This document shows, piece by piece, positions 16,708 through 24,027 of a DNA stretch of 64,000 nt. The notes under the pieces are model-generated. The model worked only from the letters and a program-made list of their open reading frames with translations, did not search any database and was not told where the DNA came from. Source of the DNA: an uncultured Pelagibacteraceae bacterium (GTDB taxonomy: Bacteria; Pseudomonadota; Alphaproteobacteria; Pelagibacterales; Pelagibacteraceae). Each line of letters starts with the position of its first letter. Position 1 is the first letter of the stretch. The translations under genes and the position numbers were made by a program. The DNA is taken from assembly GCA_902545945.1 (NCBI GenBank), contig CACCID010000001.1:1-64000 (forward strand). Direction: 5' to 3'.

Positions 16708-17518
16708 AAAAATTGTAGCTATTACAGGAGCGAGAGGAGCACTTGGTAGTGAGTTTATTAAAAAGTATAAAAAAAATTTTAGCTTTAGAATATATAAAGA
16801 TAGGATCGAAAATAAAAAAAAATTAAATAACTGGCTTAATGATAATTTGGATATTCAATATTTTCTACATTTTGCAGCTATAACAGCTGTTAGCAAAACT
16901 AAGAATAATCCAAAAAAAACTTATAAGATAAATTCAATCGCATCAATTGCATTAATTAAAAGATTGAATCAAAAAAAATTTGATAAACTCAAATACTTTT
17001 TATTTTCATCTTCCTCCCATGTATACAAACCTTCACTGAAAAGTTTATCTGAAAACTCATTAAGGAAACCTATGAGTATTTATGGAAATTCAAAAAAAAA
17101 GGTAGAAGATTTTATCTTTGGAAATAAAAAAAGAATTAAATTTAAGATTGGTATAGCAAGAATTTTTAATTTTTATTCGCCTAATCATGGAAATGGTTTT
17201 TTTATAAATGATATGAAAAAAAAACTTAAATTTAATAATAAAATTTTAAGAATTAATACACCTAGAGATTATATAAATTTAAATCAGTTATGCGAAATTA
17301 TTTTTTTTATGATAAATAAAAATATTTCGAAACCTTTGAATATCGCAAGTGGCAAAAAAATTAATTTAAATGATTTAAGCAAATTGATAATAAAAAAATA
17401 TAATTTCAAAGCAAATATTACTTTTGAAAAAAAAACTTACCCAGGTTTATTTGCTAATATTAATTTACTTAGAAAATTAGGATATAAAAAAAAAATAACA
17501 GAATTTAAATTTAAATGA
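16691..17518 (+). CDS. NAD-dependent epimerase/dehydratase family protein, probable nucleotide-sugar 4-ketoreductase
   Basis: The 275-residue extended short-chain dehydrogenase has the GARGALGSE nucleotide-binding motif, SSSSHVY and the catalytic YGNSK (YxxxK). It most likely reduces the 4-keto group of the dideoxysugar made by the two upstream enzymes. GDP-colitose synthase ColC (about 320 residues) also epimerises C5; this protein is shorter, so it may be a simple reductase giving a different 3,6-dideoxyhexose. The start appears to be TTG 16691, overlapping the colD end by 17 bases; no ATG exists before the nucleotide-binding motif. It is very AT-rich with many Lys/Asn codons. Confidence 0.72.
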   Translation: MKKVSKKIVAITGARGALGSEFIKKYKKNFSFRIYKDRIENKKKLNNWLNDNLDIQYFLHFAAITAVSKTKNNPKKTYKINSIASIALIKRLNQKKFDKLKYFLFSSSSHVYKPSLKSLSENSLRKPMSIYGNSKKKVEDFIFGNKKRIKFKIGIARIFNFYSPNHGNGFFINDMKKKLKFNNKILRINTPRDYINLNQLCEIIFFMINKNISKPLNIASGKKINLNDLSKLIIKKYNFKANITFEKKTYPGLFANINLLRKLGYKKKITEFKFK

Positions 17519-18543
17519 AAAAATTTATAATTTTTAGAACAGATAGATTGGGAGATTTCTTAATAATAACAAATATTATTAAAGCTATAAAAGATAAGTA
17601 TAAAGACTCCCACATCACACTTGTGGGTTCGCCATATAACAAAAAGATTATAAATAGTTATAGAATAATTGATAAAGTTATAATTTATGACAAGAAAGGC
17701 TCATTATTTGAAAAAATTTCAATCCTTAAAGAAATTAAAAAAACATTTTACTATTGTTCTTTAAGTTTAGATGGAAAGTCATTTTCAAATTTTGCAAATT
17801 TTTTTTTAAATGCCCAGGTTAAATATGGAATATCCTATCTATTTAATTTTTTTTTTTTCAAATGGTCAAAACCTAATTTCATATATAATTATTTAGTTTT
17901 TAATAAATTTGAAACTTTCTCAAGTAAAAATAGTCTAAAAAAAATTGAACACTTGCCCACATTATTAATTAAACTTGCTAATAATCTAAAATTAAATCTT
18001 TCAACAAAAAATAATTATTTTTATGAAATAAAAAAAAAATCAACAATAAAATCAAATAAAATTTTTAAAAATAAAATAAAATCAAAATTTGTATTAATCC
18101 ACTTAGATGAAAAATGGAAAGATATATCTAAAATAGATCTAAATTTTTCAGACGAGCTAATAATATTTCAAAAAAAAATAAAAAAAAAAATTGTTTTAAC
18201 TTCTAATAAAAATAATTCTTTATATTATAAGAATTTAAAAAAGGAATTGAAAAATTACAGAAATATAATTTTTCTTGAAAATCTTAGTTTGGATATCTTT
18301 GAAAGAATAATTAATTTATCCACTTATTCAATTAGTTGTCATTCTGGATTTTTGGTTCAAATATCAGGATTTAACAACACAAATATTATAGATGTAATCA
18401 ACAAAAGAGACTTTACATGGTATAGTTGTTGGAAACCTTATAATACTAGACACAAATTTGTTTTTAAATCTAATATGAATAGAAAAATTAGCTTAAACTT
18501 GATTTTTAAACAAATTATAAATGCCTCTAAAAAACTTAAATGA
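17515..18543 (+). CDS. Glycosyltransferase family 9 (heptosyltransferase-like)
   Basis: The 342-residue GT-B protein opens with FRTDRLGDFLI, the family 9 acceptor motif with catalytic-type Asp. A C-terminal nucleotide-sugar half has LIHLDEKW and SISCHSGFL. Such enzymes add heptose or another sugar to LPS core-type acceptors at the inner face of the membrane. It overlaps both neighbours by 4 bases. The donor cannot be deduced; it may use the dideoxysugar or another sugar. Confidence 0.75.
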   Translation: MKKFIIFRTDRLGDFLIITNIIKAIKDKYKDSHITLVGSPYNKKIINSYRIIDKVIIYDKKGSLFEKISILKEIKKTFYYCSLSLDGKSFSNFANFFLNAQVKYGISYLFNFFFFKWSKPNFIYNYLVFNKFETFSSKNSLKKIEHLPTLLIKLANNLKLNLSTKNNYFYEIKKKSTIKSNKIFKNKIKSKFVLIHLDEKWKDISKIDLNFSDELIIFQKKIKKKIVLTSNKNNSLYYKNLKKELKNYRNIIFLENLSLDIFERIINLSTYSISCHSGFLVQISGFNNTNIIDVINKRDFTWYSCWKPYNTRHKFVFKSNMNRKISLNLIFKQIINASKKLK

Positions 18544-19247
18544 TAAAATTTATCAAAGAGCTACCAGGCTATTTAAATAGAAAAATTAAAACTAAAAAAA
18601 CTTCTTATTCATTAACTAGTATAGACCTAGTAATAGATTTCATTTTTAAAAAAAAAAATGGAGTTTATATAGACGTAGGATGTAACCACCCTGTATATAA
18701 TAATAATACATATTTATTAAGTAAAAAAGGGTGGAGGGGCATTAATATAGATATAGATAAAAAATCGATTGAATTATTTAATATATTTAGAAAAAAAGAT
18801 TTAAATGTAAATCTTGCGGTTTCATCAGAAGAAACTGAATTAGAGTATATTAATTACCATGAAAAATCTCCCATCAATAAAATTAAGACTTCCGAAAAAA
18901 ATAATAATGAAAAATTTAAAGATATTAGAAAAATAAGATCAAGTACTTTAAATTCCATTATCGAAAATTCAGAGTATAAAGATAAATCAATTGATTTTGT
19001 TTCTATTGATGTTGAAGGTCATGAAATAGATGTCATTAAAGGTTTTGATTTAAAAAAATACAAGCCGAGTATAATAGTAATTGAATTTTTAGACACTAGT
19101 TTAAAAAAAATTGAAATTAAAAATTTTAAATTACAAAATGTAATAGAGTCAGAAATTTATCAATTAATGATAAAAAATGAATATCATATGGTAAATTGGT
19201 TTCATTCGGATTTAATTTTTGCTCATAATTCCTTTAAAAGTAGCTAA
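18540..19247 (+). CDS. FkbM family SAM-dependent methyltransferase
   Basis: The 235-residue class I methyltransferase has motif I YIDVGCNHP at about residue 40, followed by acidic GINIDID and then SIDVEGHEIDVIKGF, the FkbM hallmark. FkbM proteins O-methylate sugars or small molecules; in surface glycan clusters they cap or decorate chains. Context within glycosyltransferases suggests O-methylation of the polysaccharide made here. It overlaps the GT9 gene by 4 bases and ends 6 bases before the next gene. Confidence 0.85.
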   Translation: MIKFIKELPGYLNRKIKTKKTSYSLTSIDLVIDFIFKKKNGVYIDVGCNHPVYNNNTYLLSKKGWRGINIDIDKKSIELFNIFRKKDLNVNLAVSSEETELEYINYHEKSPINKIKTSEKNNNEKFKDIRKIRSSTLNSIIENSEYKDKSIDFVSIDVEGHEIDVIKGFDLKKYKPSIIVIEFLDTSLKKIEIKNFKLQNVIESEIYQLMIKNEYHMVNWFHSDLIFAHNSFKSS

Positions 19248-19253
19248 TAAATA

Positions 19254-20231
19254 ATGATTAAAATTTGGGGAACATCGTTTAGTTTAATCGGGGATCTTGT
19301 AATGAGTTTACCTCAATTAAAATATTTCAAGAAAAAATATCAGAAAACTTACATAAATTTTGTTATACATAAAAAAATTTCTTATTGCGCACCACTATTT
19401 TACAATCACCCAGATATAGATAAGATAATTATTTCTGGTAAATGGAGTTCTTTCAGTTCAGAGGATTATAAAATTGCATCAGAATGTGATGTTGTAACAA
19501 CGAAACTAGATCATAAAAATCAAACAATTTTAGACAGGAAACATGAAGATAAATTTTGGTATAATAAAAGATCTTGTATTGAAGAAACGGCTTTAATGTC
19601 TGGAATATCTGATTTAGATCAAGTTTTAACATATAAAGAAAAAATCCCTCAATTGACTAAATGGTTTGATGTTGGATTTGAAGATGAACAAAAAAAAGCT
19701 GCTTATACTTATGATAAAGCAGACTCTAAACGTAATAAGATTTTAAGCAAATCGTTAGCGATATGGCCTTTTGCGGGTTATGGTAGAAGTAAAAATCGTA
19801 ATCCCTCTGAAGAATGGTGGAGTAAGTTAGTTTCAAAACTTACCAACAATTCAATAAACGTTTACCATTTTGGTTATTTTAAAGAGCCAGAATTATCTGA
19901 AAATAAAAAACTTTATCATAATTTAACAAATTATGATTTTTTTAATCAAATTAAAATTTCTTTAGGAACAAAACTTGCACTAGGTACTGATTCTGGATCT
20001 ATGTGGGTTTTGTCCGCTTATAATCATCCAATTATAGTTCTAGGGACCAATTGGTATGATAACCACACTAAAAATTTTAAATCTACTATACCTCCGATTG
20101 TAGAAGGTGAGTGTATTTTTAAAGAAAATAATTTTGCTAATTTAAGTGTTGATGAAGTTTACAAAAAAATCTTAGATTATGGTGTCGAAAAAGAAAGCTT
20201 TATTAATAAACTTTTTAATTTTAAATCTTAA
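19254..20231 (+). CDS. GT9-like glycosyltransferase (heptosyltransferase superfamily)
   Basis: The 325-residue protein starts with GTSFSLIGDLVMSLPQL, the family 9 N-terminal motif. A C-terminal half has LALGTDSGSMWVLSAYNHP, the nucleotide-sugar binding region (DSGSxH-like, here DSGSM). It is the last gene of the glycan cluster. Its end overlaps the convergent integrase end by 11 bases. Donor and acceptor are unknown. Confidence 0.72.
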   Translation: MIKIWGTSFSLIGDLVMSLPQLKYFKKKYQKTYINFVIHKKISYCAPLFYNHPDIDKIIISGKWSSFSSEDYKIASECDVVTTKLDHKNQTILDRKHEDKFWYNKRSCIEETALMSGISDLDQVLTYKEKIPQLTKWFDVGFEDEQKKAAYTYDKADSKRNKILSKSLAIWPFAGYGRSKNRNPSEEWWSKLVSKLTNNSINVYHFGYFKEPELSENKKLYHNLTNYDFFNQIKISLGTKLALGTDSGSMWVLSAYNHPIIVLGTNWYDNHTKNFKSTIPPIVEGECIFKENNFANLSVDEVYKKILDYGVEKESFINKLFNFKS

Positions 20232-21177
20232 TTTTATTTAAAGCATTATTTTTAAATAAACTCGCCTCTTTTATATACCTTCTTACCATCTCAGTCGATT
20301 TATGTCCTGTCATAGCCATTATACTTCTTTCTTCTGCTCCTGCTTCAGCAGCTGAAGTAGCAAAACCAGACCTTAAGCTATGTCCTGAATAATTTTTATT
20401 ATCTATCCCTGCTTTTGTTAAATATTCTTTAATTATTAATGCTACCGTTTGATCTGTAAGTCTTATATTTGTAATTTTTGAACCTTTTGAAAACCTGACA
20501 AAAATAGGTCCTTTTTTAATTTTTGATATATTTAGCCAGTTATTCAAATTTTTAACTGGACAGTAAAGATAGTTTTCAAAGTGGGGGATGCCTTTTGTAA
20601 ATCCTTCACCAAATTGATCAGTTTTCGATCTTTTTATATGAACTTTTAAACCCTCAAAGACAAATTCTAAATCCTCTATATTTAATGATACAAGTTCGTT
20701 CCTTCTAAAACCACCTGCAAATCCAAGAAGCAATAAAGCCTTGTTTCTTAATTTTTTAACCTCAGGCTCATTTTGTTGATTAATTACATCAATTATTTGT
20801 TTTAAGTTACTGATTAATAATGGTTTTTTTCCTTTTTGACTCACTCCTTTTCTCCGTTTTATACCTAAGAAATTTTGAATAATTACAGGATGTTTTGTAT
20901 CTAGATAATGACCTTTCATTTTATGAATAACGCTGATCGATACCAACCTGCGTTTTATTGTACTGATTTTAACGTCCTTGCTAGATAAATATGTAAGGTA
21001 TAAAGAGATTATTTTTGTGTCAGCTGGTATATTCTTGAATCCATTTTTAGCACAAAATAAACTGAAGTCCTCAAAGTCTGACTTATAGGCTCTAGCTGTG
21101 TTTATTGACTTTGAGTTCTTCAAATTCTTTAAAGTTTCATCTTTTAATTTTTTTATGTCTGTAATTAAGTTGCTCAT
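20221..21177 (-). CDS. Tyrosine recombinase/phage-type integrase
   Basis: This 318-residue site-specific recombinase has a SAM-like core-binding domain at about 10-95 and a catalytic domain at about 118-310. All active-site residues are present: Arg158 (GFRRNEL), Lys185 (RSKTDQ), His266 and Arg269 (HSLR), His292 (GHKS) and nucleophile Tyr301. It is therefore probably active in DNA cutting and rejoining. The form is XerC/integron-like without a large N-terminal arm-binding domain. It is read from a good promoter at 21218-21246 and lies between the glycan cluster and an MGMT gene, a likely boundary of mobile DNA. No excisionase or phage structural genes are seen. Confidence 0.93.
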   Translation of the reverse strand: MSNLITDIKKLKDETLKNLKNSKSINTARAYKSDFEDFSLFCAKNGFKNIPADTKIISLYLTYLSSKDVKISTIKRRLVSISVIHKMKGHYLDTKHPVIIQNFLGIKRRKGVSQKGKKPLLISNLKQIIDVINQQNEPEVKKLRNKALLLLGFAGGFRRNELVSLNIEDLEFVFEGLKVHIKRSKTDQFGEGFTKGIPHFENYLYCPVKNLNNWLNISKIKKGPIFVRFSKGSKITNIRLTDQTVALIIKEYLTKAGIDNKNYSGHSLRSGFATSAAEAGAEERSIMAMTGHKSTEMVRRYIKEASLFKNNALNKIKI

Positions 21178-21198
21178 TTTTCTATTTATTACTATTGA

Positions 21199-21217
21199 TA
21201 ACCATTAATTATCGTTA
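21199..21217. promoter_or_regulatory. Imperfect palindrome at the integrase transcription start (operator-like)
   Basis: TAAC (21199-21202) and GTTA (21214-21217) are the ends of a 19-bp imperfect palindrome lying immediately downstream of the integrase -10 box. In this position a bound repressor or the integrase itself could block transcription. AT-rich DNA yields such palindromes by chance, so the assignment is tentative. Confidence 0.25.
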
Positions 21218-21246
21218 ATAATATATCAAGTGAAAATTGCTGTCAA
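21218..21246 (-). promoter_or_regulatory. Sigma70-type promoter for the integrase gene
   Basis: On the minus strand a perfect TTGACA (+ strand 21241-21246) is followed after 17 bases by TATTAT (21218-21223), about 40 bases ahead of the integrase ATG at 21177. A + strand TATAAT at 21251-21256 points the other way toward the small membrane-protein gene, so the two promoters nearly overlap. Confidence 0.55.
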
Positions 21247-21266
21247 CATGTATAATTTAGAAGCTA

Positions 21267-21431
21267 ATGATAAAGTTTATACTCCCAATTGCTGTGTTCA
21301 TCGCTGTGGTATTTGGGATCTCGTTCTTCTGGAATAACTCAAGCGCCCTAGGAAGAAAAAAAATAGCTTTAGGACTTCTGGCAGCTATATTATTAAGCTT
21401 AATATTAACAATTTATTTAATTATAGACTGA
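21267..21431 (+). CDS. Small two-helix membrane protein (54 aa) coupled to the MGMT gene
   Basis: The ATG at 21267 opens a 54-codon frame ending TGA at 21429-21431, with the next gene's ATG sharing the final A (TGATG). The product has a hydrophobic helix at residues 4-21, a short basic loop (SSALGRKK) and a second helix at about 33-53, so it should be an inner-membrane hairpin. A TATAAT lies only 11 bases before the ATG, implying a very short or leaderless 5' end. No family recognised. Codon-level overlap with the MGMT gene and lack of stops in a membrane-like frame support it being real. Confidence 0.6.
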   Translation: MIKFILPIAVFIAVVFGISFFWNNSSALGRKKIALGLLAAILLSLILTIYLIID

Positions 21432-21706
21432 TGAAACTTAAAGGGACTAAGTTTCAGCTAAAAGTATGGAATTATCTGAAGAAAATACCTCGTGGGAAGG
21501 TAAAAACCTACTCTGATGTGGCTAAATCGATAGGAAAACCGCTTGCTGTGCGTGCTGTAGCTAATGCAATAGGAAAAAACCCTCTAGCTCCTCAAATTCC
21601 TTGCCATAGAGTTATTAGATCAGATGGATCCTTAGGCGGTTATTCTGGTAAAGGAGGCATTAAAACTAAGAGATTATTGCTAAAAAAAGAGGGTATAACG
21701 CTCTAG
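21431..21706 (+). CDS. Minimal MGMT-family protein (O6-alkylguanine-DNA alkyltransferase catalytic domain)
   Basis: At 91 residues it comprises only the DNA-binding/active-site domain. TKFQLKVWNYLKKIPRGKV opens the winged helix, AVANAIGKNP precedes the site, and IPCHRVI holds the acceptor Cys, followed by GSLGGYSGG-like sequence. The Cys is retained, unlike the alkyltransferase-like proteins with Trp in its place, so direct transfer of alkyl groups from O6-alkylguanine is likely. Typical Ogt/MGMT are 150-180 residues, so the N-terminal domain is missing. It is translationally coupled to the 54-aa membrane protein. GC seems higher here than in the glycan cluster. Confidence 0.88.
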   Translation: MKLKGTKFQLKVWNYLKKIPRGKVKTYSDVAKSIGKPLAVRAVANAIGKNPLAPQIPCHRVIRSDGSLGGYSGKGGIKTKRLLLKKEGITL

Positions 21707-21802
21707 AATTGTTATTTTACGGGCGATCGGGTCTATTAGCCTTTATTTCATCGTTTTTTATTACTATGCACCAGTCAGTTGTACTCTAGAATCGCTGATT
21801 GC

Positions 21803-21828
21803 AAAAAAAACGGCCTGTATGGCCGTTT
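21803..21828 (-). terminator. Intrinsic terminator reading leftward
   Basis: AAACGGCC (21808-21815) and GGCCGTTT (21821-21828) form an 8-bp stem with loop TGTAT. On the minus strand it is followed by eight T (complement of 21803-21810). It therefore ends leftward transcription, coming from the small ORF at 21864-21998 or from the transporter genes beyond. In the + direction the tail has only three T, so it may act weakly for the MGMT gene too. Confidence 0.75.
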
Positions 21829-21863
21829 AAATGCTATATTCTTCACTCGCAAAGCTTCTAGAA

Positions 21864-21998
21864 CTATTGAAAATTATTGCTTTTAGGATCCTCTAAAATA
21901 CTTGATTTTAATGGATAATAGCCTTTTATTTTTTCAATTTTATCTTTATTGCCACTAAAATCTTTATTTTTATAAATCTTGTAATCTGGATTAGTCAT
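21864..21998 (-). CDS. Small soluble ORF of 44 aa, function unknown
   Basis: This ATG-to-TAG frame on the minus strand encodes a Lys/Asp/Tyr-rich peptide beginning MTNPDYKIYKNKDF and containing GYYPLKSS. It sits alone in the roughly 415-bp gap between the MGMT gene and the AEC transporter. A good intrinsic terminator begins 36 bases after its stop, which supports a transcribed unit. No Shine-Dalgarno site of note. I do not recognise it. The remainder of the gap (21999-22121) is AT-rich with no other feature seen. Confidence 0.45.
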   Translation of the reverse strand: MTNPDYKIYKNKDFSGNKDKIEKIKGYYPLKSSILEDPKSNNFQ

Positions 21999-22121
21999 TT
22001 TTTTGAGCCAAATATGCTATATTTTTCAATGTTTAATTAAGTTTTCTCTTTTTTATATCATTATTATTTACCTATTACTTAATATTTTACTTTAAGTAAT
22101 TGTTCTAAGTAATTGTATTTA

Positions 22122-23018
22122 TTAAAAATATTTTAAACTAAAATATACTACAATTGGAATAGTGATAAATGACATTACAGTAGAAGTAACAATTACACTC
22201 GCTACATTATCCACTACCCTTTTTTCAGAATACATTGAACCCACTAAATAAGTTAAAACTGCACTTGGCATACATGATTGGATTAAAAGAACACCGGCAG
22301 CAAAACCATCTAAATTAAAAAATTTGATCAATCCAAAACCAATTAAAGGTCCAATAACTACTCTAACTACTCCTAAAATTGATGCGTGTGTCCAAGAAAC
22401 TACCTTTAATCTTGATAAGGCAATACCTAAAGACATTAAAACTAAAAATATAGTAGCGTATGTAAGTAAAAATGTAGTGTTCTCTAAATACCCTGGAACA
22501 TCCCATTCGAAATATAAAAATACGACTGAAACAATTATTCCGTAAATTGGCATATTCTTAATAAGTATTTCTAATGAAAAACTTTTTTTTGCTAACAAAA
22601 CTCCAAGTGTAAAGTGAAGAAGAATAATTACTGATGCAATTGCGGATGCGACCCCTAGCCCTGCTGTTCCGTAAGCAAATAAACAAATAGGTATACCCAT
22701 ATTCCCAGTATTAGGCAGGATTAGTGGTGGTAATTCGCTTATAAAATCTTTTTTAAGTAAAACTAGAAATGTAACACCTACAATAGAAAAACCTCCAATT
22801 ATGATTAAGGCGTATATAAAGTATTCAGTAAAAACAGCTAGGGTTACACCAGTTGTTGTTATTGTGTAAAAAATCATTGCTGGAGTACCTACGTTTCCTG
22901 CAAAAGTAGTTATGAAATCAGTGCTAATTTCTGGATTTTTTTTTCCAAGGTAATAACCAATACCAATTACAAAAAAAACAGGGGCAATTACATCTATGAG
23001 TTTTAAGTAGAGCTCCAT
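22122..23018 (-). CDS. AEC family transporter (auxin efflux carrier/malate permease type)
   Basis: The 298-residue integral membrane protein has about ten hydrophobic helices arranged as two inverted five-helix repeats. The segments LPNTGNMGIPIC near 100-112 and SCMPSAVLTYLVGS near 250-265 are the family crossover motifs. Members export organic acids or related anions; the substrate here is unknown. The start overlaps the end of the SbmA-like gene, so the two are one operon. The downstream gap carries a leftward terminator. Confidence 0.88.
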   Translation of the reverse strand: MELYLKLIDVIAPVFFVIGIGYYLGKKNPEISTDFITTFAGNVGTPAMIFYTITTTGVTLAVFTEYFIYALIIIGGFSIVGVTFLVLLKKDFISELPPLILPNTGNMGIPICLFAYGTAGLGVASAIASVIILLHFTLGVLLAKKSFSLEILIKNMPIYGIIVSVVFLYFEWDVPGYLENTTFLLTYATIFLVLMSLGIALSRLKVVSWTHASILGVVRVVIGPLIGFGLIKFFNLDGFAAGVLLIQSCMPSAVLTYLVGSMYSEKRVVDNVASVIVTSTVMSFITIPIVVYFSLKYF

Positions 23019-24025
23019 TAAGCTCTTACATCAGATTTTCTGGGTTTTCTCAACTTTTTAGTGTTGTAGTTAATAGCAAGTTCAAATTCCATTAACCTTT
23101 TGTGGATGGATCTTAATTCAGTGATTCTGGTCCAATTATATAAAAATACGGAAAAAGCGTCTTTTACTTCACCGAAAGCATTTACTACTTGCATCATTAC
23201 ACCAAGTGTAAAAGCAGCAGTAAATAGACCTGGGGCCATTATTAAAAAAGGTACAATTACAAATAATTGTCTGTACCAAATAGCCCATAAATCAAAATAG
23301 CCGTAATGAAGAAAAAGCTTATGATAATTGAATTTTATACCTGTAAATAATTGCAATATTGTTGGGGCCTGAACATAGTTTTTTCTATCATCTTCACCAT
23401 ATACTAGCTCTTTTCTAAAAGCGGCTTCAACTTTTTGATTGTTGTATTCAAGACCTGGAAGTTTAATACCAACTAACCAACTTATTAAAATACCACCTAA
23501 ACTTAATGTAAGTGCCACCCAAACTAGAGAGCCGGAAACATCATTTAAGAAAGGAACAGTTACATTTGAAGATAAAACCCATAAAATTGGAATAAATGCA
23601 ATTAATGTCATTATAGCTTTAACAACTTGCAAACCAATTGACTCGACAATTTTAGCAAAATTCATGCAATCCTCTTGAATACGTTGAGAAGAACCTTCTA
23701 CTTTTGCTTCAGTGGCGCGCCAATAAGGCATGTATGAAAATGTTATAGCTTCACGCCATCTAAATGCCCAAAGTCTAGTAAACCAGTTTGTGAAAGCAAA
23801 GATAGTTACATATGGTAAGGCAATGTATAAAAATCTTTTAATAGAGCTCCAAAATTCAGAGATATCTCTATCTTCTGCTGTTTGAAGTATATCGTAAAAA
23901 TCTTTGTACCAACTGTTAAATAATACGTCTAAATAAGTTTGTAGAACAAGCAGGGAAATTATAAAAAACCCCCCGCCGTAGGACCATAAATACCATTTTT
24001 TATCTTTAAAAAAACTACGCCACAT
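23018..24025 (-). CDS. SbmA/BacA-like inner-membrane peptide transporter
   Basis: The 335-residue membrane protein has about six to seven hydrophobic segments and the conserved SbmA/BacA features NSWYKDFYDILQ (about 36-47), WREAITFSYMPYWR and QEDCMNF. It is homologous to the membrane half of ABC-type transporters but has no ATPase domain; known relatives use the proton gradient to import peptides. It is somewhat shorter than E. coli SbmA (406). It lies 2 bases downstream of the NDUFS4-like gene and overlaps the AEC gene. Confidence 0.88.
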   Translation of the reverse strand: MWRSFFKDKKWYLWSYGGGFFIISLLVLQTYLDVLFNSWYKDFYDILQTAEDRDISEFWSSIKRFLYIALPYVTIFAFTNWFTRLWAFRWREAITFSYMPYWRATEAKVEGSSQRIQEDCMNFAKIVESIGLQVVKAIMTLIAFIPILWVLSSNVTVPFLNDVSGSLVWVALTLSLGGILISWLVGIKLPGLEYNNQKVEAAFRKELVYGEDDRKNYVQAPTILQLFTGIKFNYHKLFLHYGYFDLWAIWYRQLFVIVPFLIMAPGLFTAAFTLGVMMQVVNAFGEVKDAFSVFLYNWTRITELRSIHKRLMEFELAINYNTKKLRKPRKSDVRA

Positions 24026-24027
24026 AA

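Noticed and set aside
12348-19247. Poly-A runs as programmed frameshift sites in the glycan cluster
   Set aside because: The frames stay open and domain order is continuous across the A-runs, so they reflect AT-rich Lys/Asn codon use and not frameshifting.
21707-22121. CRISPR array or phage att core in the gap right of the integrase
   Set aside because: No regularly spaced repeats are present; only one 9-bp direct repeat and one terminator hairpin are visible.
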